Under the pieces are notes generated by a model. That model was not told where the DNA came from. It did no database searches and worked only from the letters and a program-made list of their open reading frames with translations. A stretch of 64,000 nt of DNA from JABMQW01 sp964439935 (lineage in GTDB: Bacteria; Fidelibacterota; Marinisomatia; Marinisomatales; TCS56). The position numbers and the translations under genes are program-made. Below, one piece after another: positions 26,913 to 35,725 of the stretch (positions are counted from its first letter, which is position 1; each line of letters opens with the position of its first letter). Where the stretch lies: positions 61,091-125,090 of the forward strand of contig CAYTPW010000011.1 in assembly GCA_964439935.1 (NCBI GenBank), written 5' to 3'.

Positions 26913-28160
26913 ATGAAAAAATTAGGTAAATATTCTTTTGGTATTGGTGATCGGTTCGCTCATCAGGCTGAGGCACAGTTAAAAGCGCTTAAAATGACAT
27001 TTGAGCAAGGGACTGAAATAACACCGGTATGGAACAAATCTTTTCGGGAACACCAGATCATCGGCAGCAAGTCGATTACCACCAGGAAAGCGGCCGATGC
27101 CGCCGTTAAATCGCTGGATTGGACTGGTCAGTACTTCCTCGACGCCGATCACATTAACCTGTCCAACGTGGACTTTTTCCTGGATACCTGCGATTTCTTT
27201 ACCATCGATGTGGCCGACTATATTGGTAAATCCTGCGAAATATCTGCCATCGATTCCTTCTGCAAAAGAAATGACAAATACGTGGGAATTCTTAATCTTC
27301 CCGGACTGAGAGACAAACTTGTAATTACATCTGAATCCCTGATGGCGGCTGCGGATAAATATTTGTTCGCGGTCCAGAAAGCAGGGCGGATTTACCGTCA
27401 TATACTCCACACTAAAAACAGCGCTGAATTTATTGTTGAAGTGTCAATGGATGAGACCGATGATGCGCAAGCACCTGAGGAGATATTCCTGATACTGGCA
27501 GCTCTGGCTGAGGAGGGCATACCCGTCCAGACAATAGCTCCCAAGTTTACTGGCCGTTTTAATAAAGGCATCGATTATGTTGGCGATGTTGACCAGTTCC
27601 GTCGGGAATTTGAGCAGGATGTGGCTGTGCTAAAACTAGCGGTTCATGAATTTGGACTCCCGGCAGAATTGAAGCTCAGCGTACATTCCGGCAGTGACAA
27701 ATTTTCCATTTATCCCATCATCAAGGAAACGATCCGGAAATACGATGCGGGTATCCACGTTAAGACCGCCGGAACAACCTGGTTAGAGGAAGTGATCGGT
27801 CTGGCAGAAGCAGGAGGAGAGGGTCTGATCATGGCTAAAAGGATATATCGTCAATCATTGAAGCGTTATGATGAATTGTGCAGTCCCTATACCACTGTTC
27901 TTGATATTGCGGAAGATAAATTGCCATCTGCTGATACAGTGAACTCCTGGGATGGAAGTACATTTGCAGCTTCCCTTCGGCATGTACAGTCAGAATCTCT
28001 GTATAATCTGCATTTCCGGCAACTATTCCATGTTGGCTATAAAGTAGCTGCTGAAATGGGTAGCGAATATCTTTCCGCGCTTAAGAAGTATCAGGCAGAA
28101 ATTGGAAAGAATGTTACCGAGAATCTATTCGACCGACATATCAAATCAATATTCATTTAA
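26913..28160 (+). CDS. uxaE: Tagaturonate epimerase UxaE-like
   Basis: This 415-residue cytoplasmic protein resembles the Thermotoga-type UxaE tagaturonate 3-epimerase family, with an N-terminal YSFGIGDRFAHQ, SVDMDETD-like EVSMDETDDAQAPEE, APKFTGRFNKGIDYVGD, LSVHSGSDKFSIYP and HVKTAGTTW. UxaE (EC 5.1.2.7) converts tagaturonate to fructuronate, so galacturonate and glucuronate branches merge on the next SDR enzyme. The gene follows uxaC at 24 bases. The name is by family recall and position. Confidence 0.85.
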   Translation: MKKLGKYSFGIGDRFAHQAEAQLKALKMTFEQGTEITPVWNKSFREHQIIGSKSITTRKAADAAVKSLDWTGQYFLDADHINLSNVDFFLDTCDFFTIDVADYIGKSCEISAIDSFCKRNDKYVGILNLPGLRDKLVITSESLMAAADKYLFAVQKAGRIYRHILHTKNSAEFIVEVSMDETDDAQAPEEIFLILAALAEEGIPVQTIAPKFTGRFNKGIDYVGDVDQFRREFEQDVAVLKLAVHEFGLPAELKLSVHSGSDKFSIYPIIKETIRKYDAGIHVKTAGTTWLEEVIGLAEAGGEGLIMAKRIYRQSLKRYDELCSPYTTVLDIAEDKLPSADTVNSWDGSTFAASLRHVQSESLYNLHFRQLFHVGYKVAAEMGSEYLSALKKYQAEIGKNVTENLFDRHIKSIFI

Positions 28161-28198
28161 TCAACGGGAAATCTGAAAAATAATTTAAGGCAGAATAT

Positions 28199-29173
28199 AT
28201 GAAATCGTGGATTAAACTGACCGTACCAATCCTGACATTGTTGATCATTGGTTGTCAGGGTACCCAGGATGTTAAAATACTAAAGCTGGCCCATGTGCTG
28301 GACACCAGTCATCCGGTTCACAGGGGTATGGAATTCATGGCCCAGCGCCTGGCTGAAAAATCAGGTGGAAAGATGAGGATTGACATCTATCCCAGCGGTC
28401 AACTGGGGGCTGAACGGGAATTGATCGAGCTACTGCAGATTGGTAGTCTGGCAATCACTAAAGTGTCCGCCAGTCCTATGGAATCATTTGTCCCTGAAAT
28501 GAAGGTATTCAGTATTCCATACGTATTCAGGAGTGAAGATCACCTCTGGTCGGTCCTGACTGGTCCAATTGGAAAGCGGATTCTTTTAGCTGGTCAGGAT
28601 TATTACTTGCGCGGGCTCTGTTATTATGATGCCGGCAGTCGTAGTTTTTATACCAAGGATAAACCGATCCAGTCACCGGCGGAACTGGCGGGCTTGAAAA
28701 TCCGTGTCCAGAAAAGTCAGACATCGGTGAAAATGATCCAAGCCTTAGGCGGGGCGGCCACTCCCATCTCCTGGGGTGAACTTTATACAGCTCTCCAGCA
28801 GGGGGTAGTGGACGGTGCCGAGAATAACCCGCCCAGCTTTTACCTGTCAAAGCACTATGAAGTCTGCAAATACTACTCCCTTGATGAACATACATCGGTG
28901 CCTGACCTGCTGCTCATGAGTACCCATGTCTGGAATTCGCTTGACAAACAGCAGCAGACCTGGCTCCAGGAAGCAGTGGACGAATCAGTAGTGCACCAAC
29001 GTAAACTCTGGAAAGAGTCAACTGACAATGCCCTGGCCGAGGTACAGAAGGCTGGTGTCCAGGTTATTCGGCCGGATAAGTCATTGTTTCGGGATGCAGT
29101 AACTGAGATGCATCAGTCTTACCAGGGGACTCCGGTTTATGAACTGATTAACGAAATAAATGAGATTCAGTAA
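28199..29173 (+). CDS. TRAP transporter substrate-binding protein DctP-type, lipoprotein
   Basis: The 324-residue protein has a lipoprotein signal (LIIGCQG) and the DctP/SiaP fold: LAHVLDTSHPVHRGM near the start, YPSGQLGAERE, the conserved Arg of the ligand pocket in GLKIRVQ, and WGELYTALQQGVVDGAENNP. It binds an acidic solute in the periplasm, here most likely a uronate or an oligo-uronate, and hands it to the membrane subunits encoded next. AAGG lies eight bases before the ATG. It shares one base with the following gene. Confidence 0.93.
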   Translation: MKSWIKLTVPILTLLIIGCQGTQDVKILKLAHVLDTSHPVHRGMEFMAQRLAEKSGGKMRIDIYPSGQLGAERELIELLQIGSLAITKVSASPMESFVPEMKVFSIPYVFRSEDHLWSVLTGPIGKRILLAGQDYYLRGLCYYDAGSRSFYTKDKPIQSPAELAGLKIRVQKSQTSVKMIQALGGAATPISWGELYTALQQGVVDGAENNPPSFYLSKHYEVCKYYSLDEHTSVPDLLLMSTHVWNSLDKQQQTWLQEAVDESVVHQRKLWKESTDNALAEVQKAGVQVIRPDKSLFRDAVTEMHQSYQGTPVYELINEINEIQ

Positions 29174-29676
29174 TGGAAAAAAAACTTACCTATCAGCTTA
29201 TCGACGGGATTGACCTGGTCCTAAGTCGTTTCCTGATTGCGTTAATGGCCTTGATAGTCCTTGCAGTTACCTGGCAGGTATTCACCCGTTTCATTATCCA
29301 GGATCCCAGCAGTTATACCGAGGAACTGGCCCGTTTCCTCCTGATTTGGATCGGCGTCCTGGGTGGTGCCTACGCCCTGCGTACCCGCGCCCATCTGGGA
29401 ATTGACCTCATCACCCAGCGGGTAGGGGAGACAGGCCGTAAAAGAATCCAGCTAACCGTCTACACCACTGTGATCCTATTTGCCTTTTTCGTAATGGTAA
29501 TCGGCGGTATACGATTGGTGAACATCACCTTTTCACTGAACCAAATTTCTGCCGCCATGGGGATACGGATGGGCTATATTTATACTGTCTTGCCCCTGAG
29601 CGGTATATTGATGATTGTTTATTCAGTATTGCTGCTTCTCGACCATGGTGAACAGCCAGTTGCGGAAGGGAAGTAG
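29173..29676 (+). CDS. TRAP transporter small membrane subunit DctQ-type
   Basis: This 167-residue protein has four predicted transmembrane helices, with the DctQ signature WQVFTRFI near 35 and SSYTEELARFLLIWIGVLGGAYALR. The start codon overlaps the stop of the binding-protein gene by one base, and the large subunit starts four bases after its stop, a standard dctPQM arrangement. Confidence 0.92.
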   Translation: MEKKLTYQLIDGIDLVLSRFLIALMALIVLAVTWQVFTRFIIQDPSSYTEELARFLLIWIGVLGGAYALRTRAHLGIDLITQRVGETGRKRIQLTVYTTVILFAFFVMVIGGIRLVNITFSLNQISAAMGIRMGYIYTVLPLSGILMIVYSVLLLLDHGEQPVAEGK

Positions 29677-29679
29677 GGT

Positions 29680-30975
29680 ATGGATATATCAATTATTGTC
29701 CTGGTTCTCAGTTTCGTCATCCTCCTGGCCCTGAGCATTCCGATCGCTTTCAGCATCGGTATTGCCACTATCCTGACTATGTTGTTCACAATCGCACCCG
29801 GACCGGCAGTTACCACTGTAGCCCAGCGTATGGCCACTGGAATTGACAGTTTCGCCCTGCTAGCGATTCCATTCTTCATTCTTTCAGGCCAGTTGATGGG
29901 ACGGGGTGGGATTGCCCGGCGTCTGATTGACTTCGCCAAGGTGATCGTTGGAATGTTCCCCGGCGGATTAGCTTATGTGAATGTGGTAGCCTGCATGTTC
30001 TTCGGAGCTATCTCCGGATCAGCGGTGGCTGCAACATCCGCCATAGGCGGATTCATGGTACCGATTATGAACAAGGAAGGCTATGACAAGAATTTCAATA
30101 CGGCCGTTACAGTTACCGCATCCACCACTGGATTGCTGATTCCCCCCAGTAATATCCTGATTGTCTATTCCCTGGCCAGTGGCGGTGTTTCCATCGCGGC
30201 CCTGTTCATTGCCGGCTACCTGCCGGGTATCCTGGTTGGCATGGGCCTGATCGGCGTGGCTGCTGTCATTTCCGCCATCAGGAAATATCCGGTGGGGGAG
30301 AAGCCCCCGTTCATGTTTGCAGTCCGCAAACTACTGGATGCCATCCCCAGCCTGCTCCTGATTGTTATCGTGATTGGAGGTATCATCGCCGGCATCTTCA
30401 CCGCCACCGAGGCCAGTGCCATCGCGGTGCTTTATTCGATGCTGCTGTCAGTGGTTTTCTACCGGGAAATAAAAGTGGACCAGTTGCCACAGATCTTGCT
30501 GAAAACAGTGGAAACAACTGCAATAGTAATGCTGTTGATCGGTACTTCATCGGCCATGTCATGGATACTATCATACGAAAATATTCCCCAGAATATTAGC
30601 CAGGCCCTGATTGCGATGACCGATAGTAAATTTATGATTCTCCTGTTTATCAACCTGATCCTGCTGGTTGTTGGCACATTTATGGACATGACGCCGGCGG
30701 TGCTGATTTTCACCCCGATCTTTCTGCCGGTGGTCACTACTCTGGGGATTACGCCACTCCATTTTGGTATTATCATGGTCCTGAACCTCTGTATCGGGCT
30801 TACAACACCACCGGTGGGCACAGTCCTGTTCGTGGGCTGTGGAATCGGGAAAACTTCGATTGCCCAGCTAGCACGATCTCTATTGCCATTTTATGTGGTC
30901 ATGGTGATCGCACTAATGCTGGTTACTTACATACCCTGGATTACACTGACCCTACCGCGCCTGTTTGGTTATTAA
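29680..30975 (+). CDS. TRAP transporter large membrane subunit DctM-type
   Basis: The 431-residue multi-spanning protein has the DctM motifs IPIAFSIG near the N-terminus, LLAIPFFILSGQLMGRGGI, GAISGSAVAATSAIGGFMVP and TTPPVGTVLFVGC. It is the sodium-driven translocation subunit working with the two preceding products. Location within the kduI-kduD-uxaC-uxaE operon and ahead of the SDR oxidoreductase supports uronate uptake. Confidence 0.95.
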   Translation: MDISIIVLVLSFVILLALSIPIAFSIGIATILTMLFTIAPGPAVTTVAQRMATGIDSFALLAIPFFILSGQLMGRGGIARRLIDFAKVIVGMFPGGLAYVNVVACMFFGAISGSAVAATSAIGGFMVPIMNKEGYDKNFNTAVTVTASTTGLLIPPSNILIVYSLASGGVSIAALFIAGYLPGILVGMGLIGVAAVISAIRKYPVGEKPPFMFAVRKLLDAIPSLLLIVIVIGGIIAGIFTATEASAIAVLYSMLLSVVFYREIKVDQLPQILLKTVETTAIVMLLIGTSSAMSWILSYENIPQNISQALIAMTDSKFMILLFINLILLVVGTFMDMTPAVLIFTPIFLPVVTTLGITPLHFGIIMVLNLCIGLTTPPVGTVLFVGCGIGKTSIAQLARSLLPFYVVMVIALMLVTYIPWITLTLPRLFGY

Positions 30976-30993
30976 TCAATAATTTGGAGAAAC

Positions 30994-31824
30994 ATGAGAA
31001 AACTGATGAGGAAGCAATATGATTTCGGCGACCGTATAGCTGTCGTGACTGGCGGGACTGGCATTTTAGGCGGTGAGATTGCAGCCGCCTTGGCTGGTGC
31101 CGGTGCCAATGTCTCAATAATCGATATTAAAACCGAGGTCAATCCGGATCTCCAGGCTCGTTTCGATGCCGCTCCCGGTATAGTGGAATGTTATCAGGGC
31201 AGTGTCCTGGACCGAAAAAGTCTAGAGGAGGTGGCTGCACAGATATTGAAAAATTTTGGGCGGATTGATATCCTTGTCAATGGAGCTGGTGGCAACCACC
31301 CCCAGGCAACCACCGGGCCGGATGCATCCTTTTTTAATATTCCCCAGGATGCGTTTGATAAGGTCTCGGGACTGAATCTGCTGGGGACAGTTTTACCCAG
31401 CCAGGTATTCGGCCGTCATTTCGCCCAGCAGGAGGAGGGGGTAATCTTGAATGTTTCCTCCATGAATGCATTTACACCCCTGACGAAAATACCGGCCTAT
31501 TCCGCAGCCAAGGCTGCTGTGAGCAATTTCACTCAGTGGTTGGCAGTTCACATGGCTCAGGAATATTCGCCAAGAATCAGGATCAACGCCATTGCTCCAG
31601 GCTTTTTCCTTACCGATCAGAATCGTTTCCTACTTACCGATGAAAACACCGGTGAGCTGACTCCTCGTGGTAAAACAATTCTGGAACATACACCTTTAGG
31701 CCGCTTTGGCGACCCGAAAGACTTGATGGGAGCAGTGCTCTGGCTCCTGTCTAGTGATTCAGAATTTGTCACTGGAATCGTACTGCCAATAGACGGTGGA
31801 TTTTCGGCATTCAGTGGAGTATAA
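30994..31824 (+). CDS. SDR-family D-mannonate oxidoreductase (fructuronate reductase, UxuB-type)
   Basis: This 276-residue short-chain dehydrogenase has TGGTGILGGE (cofactor), NGAGGNHPQATT, VSSMNAFTPL, the catalytic YSAAKAA, and an INAIAPGFFLTDQNRFL tail typical of the Bacillus YjmF/UxuB-like SDR group that reduces D-fructuronate to D-mannonate (EC 1.1.1.57). GGAG six bases ahead of ATG 30994 supports this start; Met at 31006 is a second possibility. It sits directly downstream of the TRAP genes and UxaE, in line with the fructuronate branch. A mannonate dehydratase gene is not seen in the window. Confidence 0.85.
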   Translation: MRKLMRKQYDFGDRIAVVTGGTGILGGEIAAALAGAGANVSIIDIKTEVNPDLQARFDAAPGIVECYQGSVLDRKSLEEVAAQILKNFGRIDILVNGAGGNHPQATTGPDASFFNIPQDAFDKVSGLNLLGTVLPSQVFGRHFAQQEEGVILNVSSMNAFTPLTKIPAYSAAKAAVSNFTQWLAVHMAQEYSPRIRINAIAPGFFLTDQNRFLLTDENTGELTPRGKTILEHTPLGRFGDPKDLMGAVLWLLSSDSEFVTGIVLPIDGGFSAFSGV

Positions 31825-31864
31825 ATATAATAATTAGTAGATATAACATTAACTAGGTAAAGTA

Positions 31865-33316
31865 ATGGATAAAAATAATATCGGATTGATTGGATTAGCT
31901 GTAATGGGCGAAAACCTGGTGCTTAATATGGAAAGTAAGGGTTTCACCGTCAGCGTTTTCAACCGTACCACCAGCAAGGTGGATAATTTTATTAACGGAC
32001 GCGCGAGCGGTAAAAATATCACCGGTTGCCACAGTATTGAAGAACTGGTAACCAGCCTGGAGCGTCCTCGAAAGGTAATGCTGCTGGTAAAAGCGGGCCA
32101 GGCAGTGGATGATTTCGTCGATATGATTTTGCCATATCTCGATCAAGGGGATATCATAATTGACGGCGGCAACAGTCATTTCCCCGATACGATCCGACGC
32201 ACAAAATACGTCGAGGAAAAAGGATTTCTATATATCGGCACCGGTGTTTCCGGTGGTGAGCAAGGTGCCCTGAACGGTCCTTCAATCATGCCCGGCGGTT
32301 CACCACCGGCCTGGGAACATGTGAAACCGATCTTTCAGAAAATTTCCGCCCACACCGACGCCGGCGAACCCTGCTGTGACTGGGTTGGTGAAAACGGTGC
32401 CGGCCATTTCGTGAAGATGGTTCATAATGGTATCGAATACGGCGATATGCAGATGATCTGCGAAACCTACCAACTGATGAAGTATGGCCTTGGTTTATCC
32501 AACGATGAAATGGAAGCTGTCTTTCGGAGCTGGAATGAAGGGAAACTAGACTCCTACTTGATCGAGATTACCCGCGACATCCTGGGCTACCGCGATGATG
32601 ATGGTAATGCCACCATCGACCTGATCCTGGATACAGCAGGACAAAAAGGCACTGGAAAGTGGACTGCAGCCGCCGCTCTGGACGAAGGCATGCCCCTGAC
32701 CCTGATCGGTGAGTCGGTTTTCGCCCGCTGCCTGTCAGCAATGAAACAGGAACGAGTAACAGCCTCGAAAGTGCTTTCCGGTCCCGAAGCCCGATTTGAA
32801 GGGGATAAGGCTGCTTTCATTGATGACCTTGAACAGGCCCTTTATGCTTCAAAAATAGTTTCTTACGCCCAGGGCTACCAGCTGATGCGGGCCGCGGCCC
32901 AGTCCTATGGCTGGAACCTGAATAACGGTGGCATCGCGCTCATGTGGCGCGGCGGCTGTATCATCCGCTCTGTTTTTCTGGGCAAAATCAAGCAAGCGTT
33001 CGATAATAATCCAGACCTGGAAAATCTTCTCCTTGATCCATTCTTCAAGAATGCTGTTCTGACTGCTCAGGCTGCCTGGCGTCAAGTGATAGTGAAAGCG
33101 GTGGAACTGGGTATTCCCATTCCTGCTATCAGTTCGGCATTAGCATATTATGATGGTTACCGGGCAGGACGGCTGCCGGCCAATCTACTCCAGGCCCAAC
33201 GTGATTATTTCGGCGCTCACACCTACGAAAGGGTGGACCGGGAGCGCGGCGAATTCTTCCACACCAACTGGACCGGCCTAGGCGGACAGACATCCGCCTC
33301 AACTTACGTGGTTTGA
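31865..33316 (+). CDS. gnd: 6-phosphogluconate dehydrogenase, decarboxylating
   Basis: The 483-residue protein is full length and has the Rossmann motif IGLAVMGENL, GTGVSGGEQGALNGPSIMPGG, and the catalytic region ENGAGHFVKMVHNGIEYGDMQ with the active-site Lys and Asn. It oxidises 6-phosphogluconate to ribulose-5-phosphate and CO2 with reduction of NADP (or NAD) (EC 1.1.1.44). Its place inside a uronate catabolic operon is unusual, since the usual route goes through KDG and KDPG. It makes sense if gluconate is formed by the LarA-like epimerase encoded next. Confidence 0.96.
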   Translation: MDKNNIGLIGLAVMGENLVLNMESKGFTVSVFNRTTSKVDNFINGRASGKNITGCHSIEELVTSLERPRKVMLLVKAGQAVDDFVDMILPYLDQGDIIIDGGNSHFPDTIRRTKYVEEKGFLYIGTGVSGGEQGALNGPSIMPGGSPPAWEHVKPIFQKISAHTDAGEPCCDWVGENGAGHFVKMVHNGIEYGDMQMICETYQLMKYGLGLSNDEMEAVFRSWNEGKLDSYLIEITRDILGYRDDDGNATIDLILDTAGQKGTGKWTAAAALDEGMPLTLIGESVFARCLSAMKQERVTASKVLSGPEARFEGDKAAFIDDLEQALYASKIVSYAQGYQLMRAAAQSYGWNLNNGGIALMWRGGCIIRSVFLGKIKQAFDNNPDLENLLLDPFFKNAVLTAQAAWRQVIVKAVELGIPIPAISSALAYYDGYRAGRLPANLLQAQRDYFGAHTYERVDRERGEFFHTNWTGLGGQTSASTYVV

Positions 33317-33338
33317 CAGAAGCAGGAAGGAGCAGGCC

Positions 33339-34586
33339 ATGATCGGAGCCGGAAATAAAAATACCATGCTGGCAGAAGGCGATGTACGCCGGATTATCAG
33401 TGAGGCTTTTGCCCGAAAAGATATAACCGGGAAGAAGGTCCTGTGCATCATTCCCGACCATTCACGCACAGCCCCCATTGGCCTGATGTTCCGGGTATTG
33501 TATGAGGAAATCGCCGAGCAGGTGGAGCTGCTGGATTTTATCGTGGCCCTGGGTACCCATCCGCCCCTGAGCGATGAATCGATCAACCGCCGAGTAGGTA
33601 TAACCTTGGAAGAGCGGTTTACTCGGTATTCTAAAGCACGTTTTTTCAATCATCATTGGAAGGACCCAGATCAACTGACCGTGGCCGGTACGCTTACCGC
33701 GGAACAAGTGTCGGAACTGTCTGACGGAAGGATGTCGGGTGCGGTGGATATTACTATCAATAAAATGGTGTATGACTATGATCTGCTGCTGATTATCGGT
33801 CCCACCTTTCCCCATGAAGTTGTGGGCTTCTCTGGCGGCAACAAATACCTCTTCCCAGGGATTGCCGGCCAGGAGATCATCGATATGTTCCACTGGCTGG
33901 GAGCACTGATCACCAACGCTGAGATCATAGGCACGAAATATACACCGGTACGGAAAGTCGTTGACCTGGCAGCTGCCATGCTGCCGGTGGAGCGGATGTG
34001 CATGAGCCTGGTGGTAAAAGGCAACGATCTGGTCGGACTGTATATCGGTACGCCAGAAGCGGCCTGGGAAGCGGCATCAGCACTTTCGGACCAGCTTCAT
34101 ATCCTTTACAAGAATAAATCGTTTCATACCGTTCTGTCCCAGGCGCCAGAAATGTATGAGGATCTATGGACCGGCGGTAAATGCATGTACAAACTGGAGC
34201 CAGTGGTTGCTGATGAGGGAGAACTGATCATTTACGCACCCCATATCACCGAAGTTTCTGTAACCCATGGTGAAATCATTGAGCAGATCGGCTACCACGT
34301 CCGCGATTATTTTATCAATCAGCCGGGGCGTTTTAACGACATACCAGGTGGTGTCATGGCCCATTCCACCCATGTGCGAGGTACTGGCACCTATGAAAAT
34401 GGTGTGGAAAAGGCTCGGATAAAAGTGACTTTGGCAACCGGAATACCAGCGGAAACTTGTGCGAAAATCTGCCTTGGATACCGCGATCCGGCCAAGATCA
34501 ATGTGGAGGATTATGTCGGCAGGGAAGATGAAGGAATACTTTATGTGCCAAAAGCTGGTGAAATGCTTTACCGGCCCAGGGAATAG
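33339..34586 (+). CDS. LarA-family nickel-pincer-nucleotide-dependent racemase/epimerase
   Basis: The 415-residue protein has the LarA (DUF2088) architecture. DHSRTAP resembles the cofactor-phosphate-binding motif. His74 in GTHPP, His105/106 in HHWKDPD, Lys169 in GFSGGNKYLFPG (expected to be covalently linked to the pincer cofactor) and His185 in MFHW correspond to the LarA His108/His174/Lys184/His200 set. LarA homologues racemise or epimerise alpha-hydroxyacids; a gluconate/mannonate C2 epimerase would fit here between the mannonate-forming SDR and Gnd. Cofactor-synthesis genes larB, larC and larE are not in the window. An AGGAAGGAG-type RBS precedes the ATG. Confidence 0.87.
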   Translation: MIGAGNKNTMLAEGDVRRIISEAFARKDITGKKVLCIIPDHSRTAPIGLMFRVLYEEIAEQVELLDFIVALGTHPPLSDESINRRVGITLEERFTRYSKARFFNHHWKDPDQLTVAGTLTAEQVSELSDGRMSGAVDITINKMVYDYDLLLIIGPTFPHEVVGFSGGNKYLFPGIAGQEIIDMFHWLGALITNAEIIGTKYTPVRKVVDLAAAMLPVERMCMSLVVKGNDLVGLYIGTPEAAWEAASALSDQLHILYKNKSFHTVLSQAPEMYEDLWTGGKCMYKLEPVVADEGELIIYAPHITEVSVTHGEIIEQIGYHVRDYFINQPGRFNDIPGGVMAHSTHVRGTGTYENGVEKARIKVTLATGIPAETCAKICLGYRDPAKINVEDYVGREDEGILYVPKAGEMLYRPRE

Positions 34587-34628
34587 AATTAATCAGTTAG
34601 AACTTATATGCTATAGAAAGGATCAATT

Positions 34629-35714
34629 ATGGCAAAACTTAATTTCCGCAGCGACGACTGCGAACTGGACTTTTTATCTCTTGGAGCTCTGATACACCGC
34701 CTGGACCCGGGCAACATACCGTTTCGCAAGGCCCGCTCAGTAAATATTCATGTCTCTGGCGGGGAATATAATGTTGCAGCCAACCTAGCGGACTGCTTTG
34801 GCCTGCGCACCGGTGTGGCCACTGCCATGGTTAAATACGGTATCGGCGAACTGGTGCAGACCAGAGTACGAGAAATGGGTGTCAAACCATTTTACAAATG
34901 GTTCGAGCACGACGGTGCCTGGGGACCCAACATTGCCACTGTTTACAGCGATCTGGGCTACGGCGTCCGGCCGCCGGTAGTCTTTTACAACCGTTCCAAC
35001 GAGGCTGGCGCTTTGCTGAAACCGGGCGATTTCGACTGGGATGAAATTTTTGGCAAGACCGGTGTACGCTGGTTCCATTCGGGCGGTATTTACGCAGCCC
35101 TGTCCGATACAACGTCGGAACTGATCATCGAAGCAATGAAAGCGGCCCGCAAATATGGTGTAATTACTTCTTTCGACTTGAACTACCGCGGAAAGCTCTG
35201 GGAATCCCGGGGTGGTCTGGAGAACGCCCAGGCAACCCTTCGTCGGATTGTTGAGAATCTTGATGTCCTGATCGGAAATGAGGAAGACTTGCAGATGGGC
35301 TTGGGTATTAAAGGTCCCGAAGTGGAGAAGAAATCCAAGCTGGATACGGCTGTCTTCTTCAGCATGATCGATGATGTTAATAAAACTTACCCTAATATCA
35401 ATATGGTTGGTACTACTCTGCGGGAAGTTCATTCCGCCAACCACCATGATTGGGGCTCTGTCCTCTGGTATGACGGGGATGAATATGTGAGTCCCACCTG
35501 CGAGCTGAATGTTCTGGACCGTATCGGCGGCGGCGATGGCTTTGCATCGGGACTTATTTACGGGATACTCAGCGGCCGGGCTGCGGAAGAAGCTGTGCGT
35601 CTGGGATGGGCTCACGGTGCCCTTATGACCACTTTCCCCGGTGATACTACAATGGCGAAACTGTCGGAGGTAGAGGAATTCGCGAGCGGTGGCTCCGCCC
35701 GTGTCCAGCGCTAA
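34629..35714 (+). CDS. PfkB/ribokinase-family sugar kinase, KdgK-like
   Basis: This 361-residue PfkB kinase shows VSGGEYNVAANLADCFGL (substrate-side Gly-Gly motif), SFDLNYRGKLW, IGNEEDL and the C-terminal IGGGDGFASGLIYG with the catalytic-base Asp. Similarity to 2-keto-3-deoxygluconate kinases (EC 2.7.1.45) is the best guess, receiving KDG from KduD. Phosphorylation of gluconate is an alternative that the gene neighbourhood (LarA-like, Gnd) leaves open. GAAAGGA lies six bases ahead of the start. Confidence 0.8.
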   Translation: MAKLNFRSDDCELDFLSLGALIHRLDPGNIPFRKARSVNIHVSGGEYNVAANLADCFGLRTGVATAMVKYGIGELVQTRVREMGVKPFYKWFEHDGAWGPNIATVYSDLGYGVRPPVVFYNRSNEAGALLKPGDFDWDEIFGKTGVRWFHSGGIYAALSDTTSELIIEAMKAARKYGVITSFDLNYRGKLWESRGGLENAQATLRRIVENLDVLIGNEEDLQMGLGIKGPEVEKKSKLDTAVFFSMIDDVNKTYPNINMVGTTLREVHSANHHDWGSVLWYDGDEYVSPTCELNVLDRIGGGDGFASGLIYGILSGRAAEEAVRLGWAHGALMTTFPGDTTMAKLSEVEEFASGGSARVQR

Positions 35715-35725
35715 AATAGTACCCG

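Noticed and set aside
34785..35615. A 276-residue ORF on the - strand
   Set aside because: It is the antisense shadow of the PfkB kinase gene, which has clear motifs, an RBS and operon context; the antisense product has no recognisable domain.
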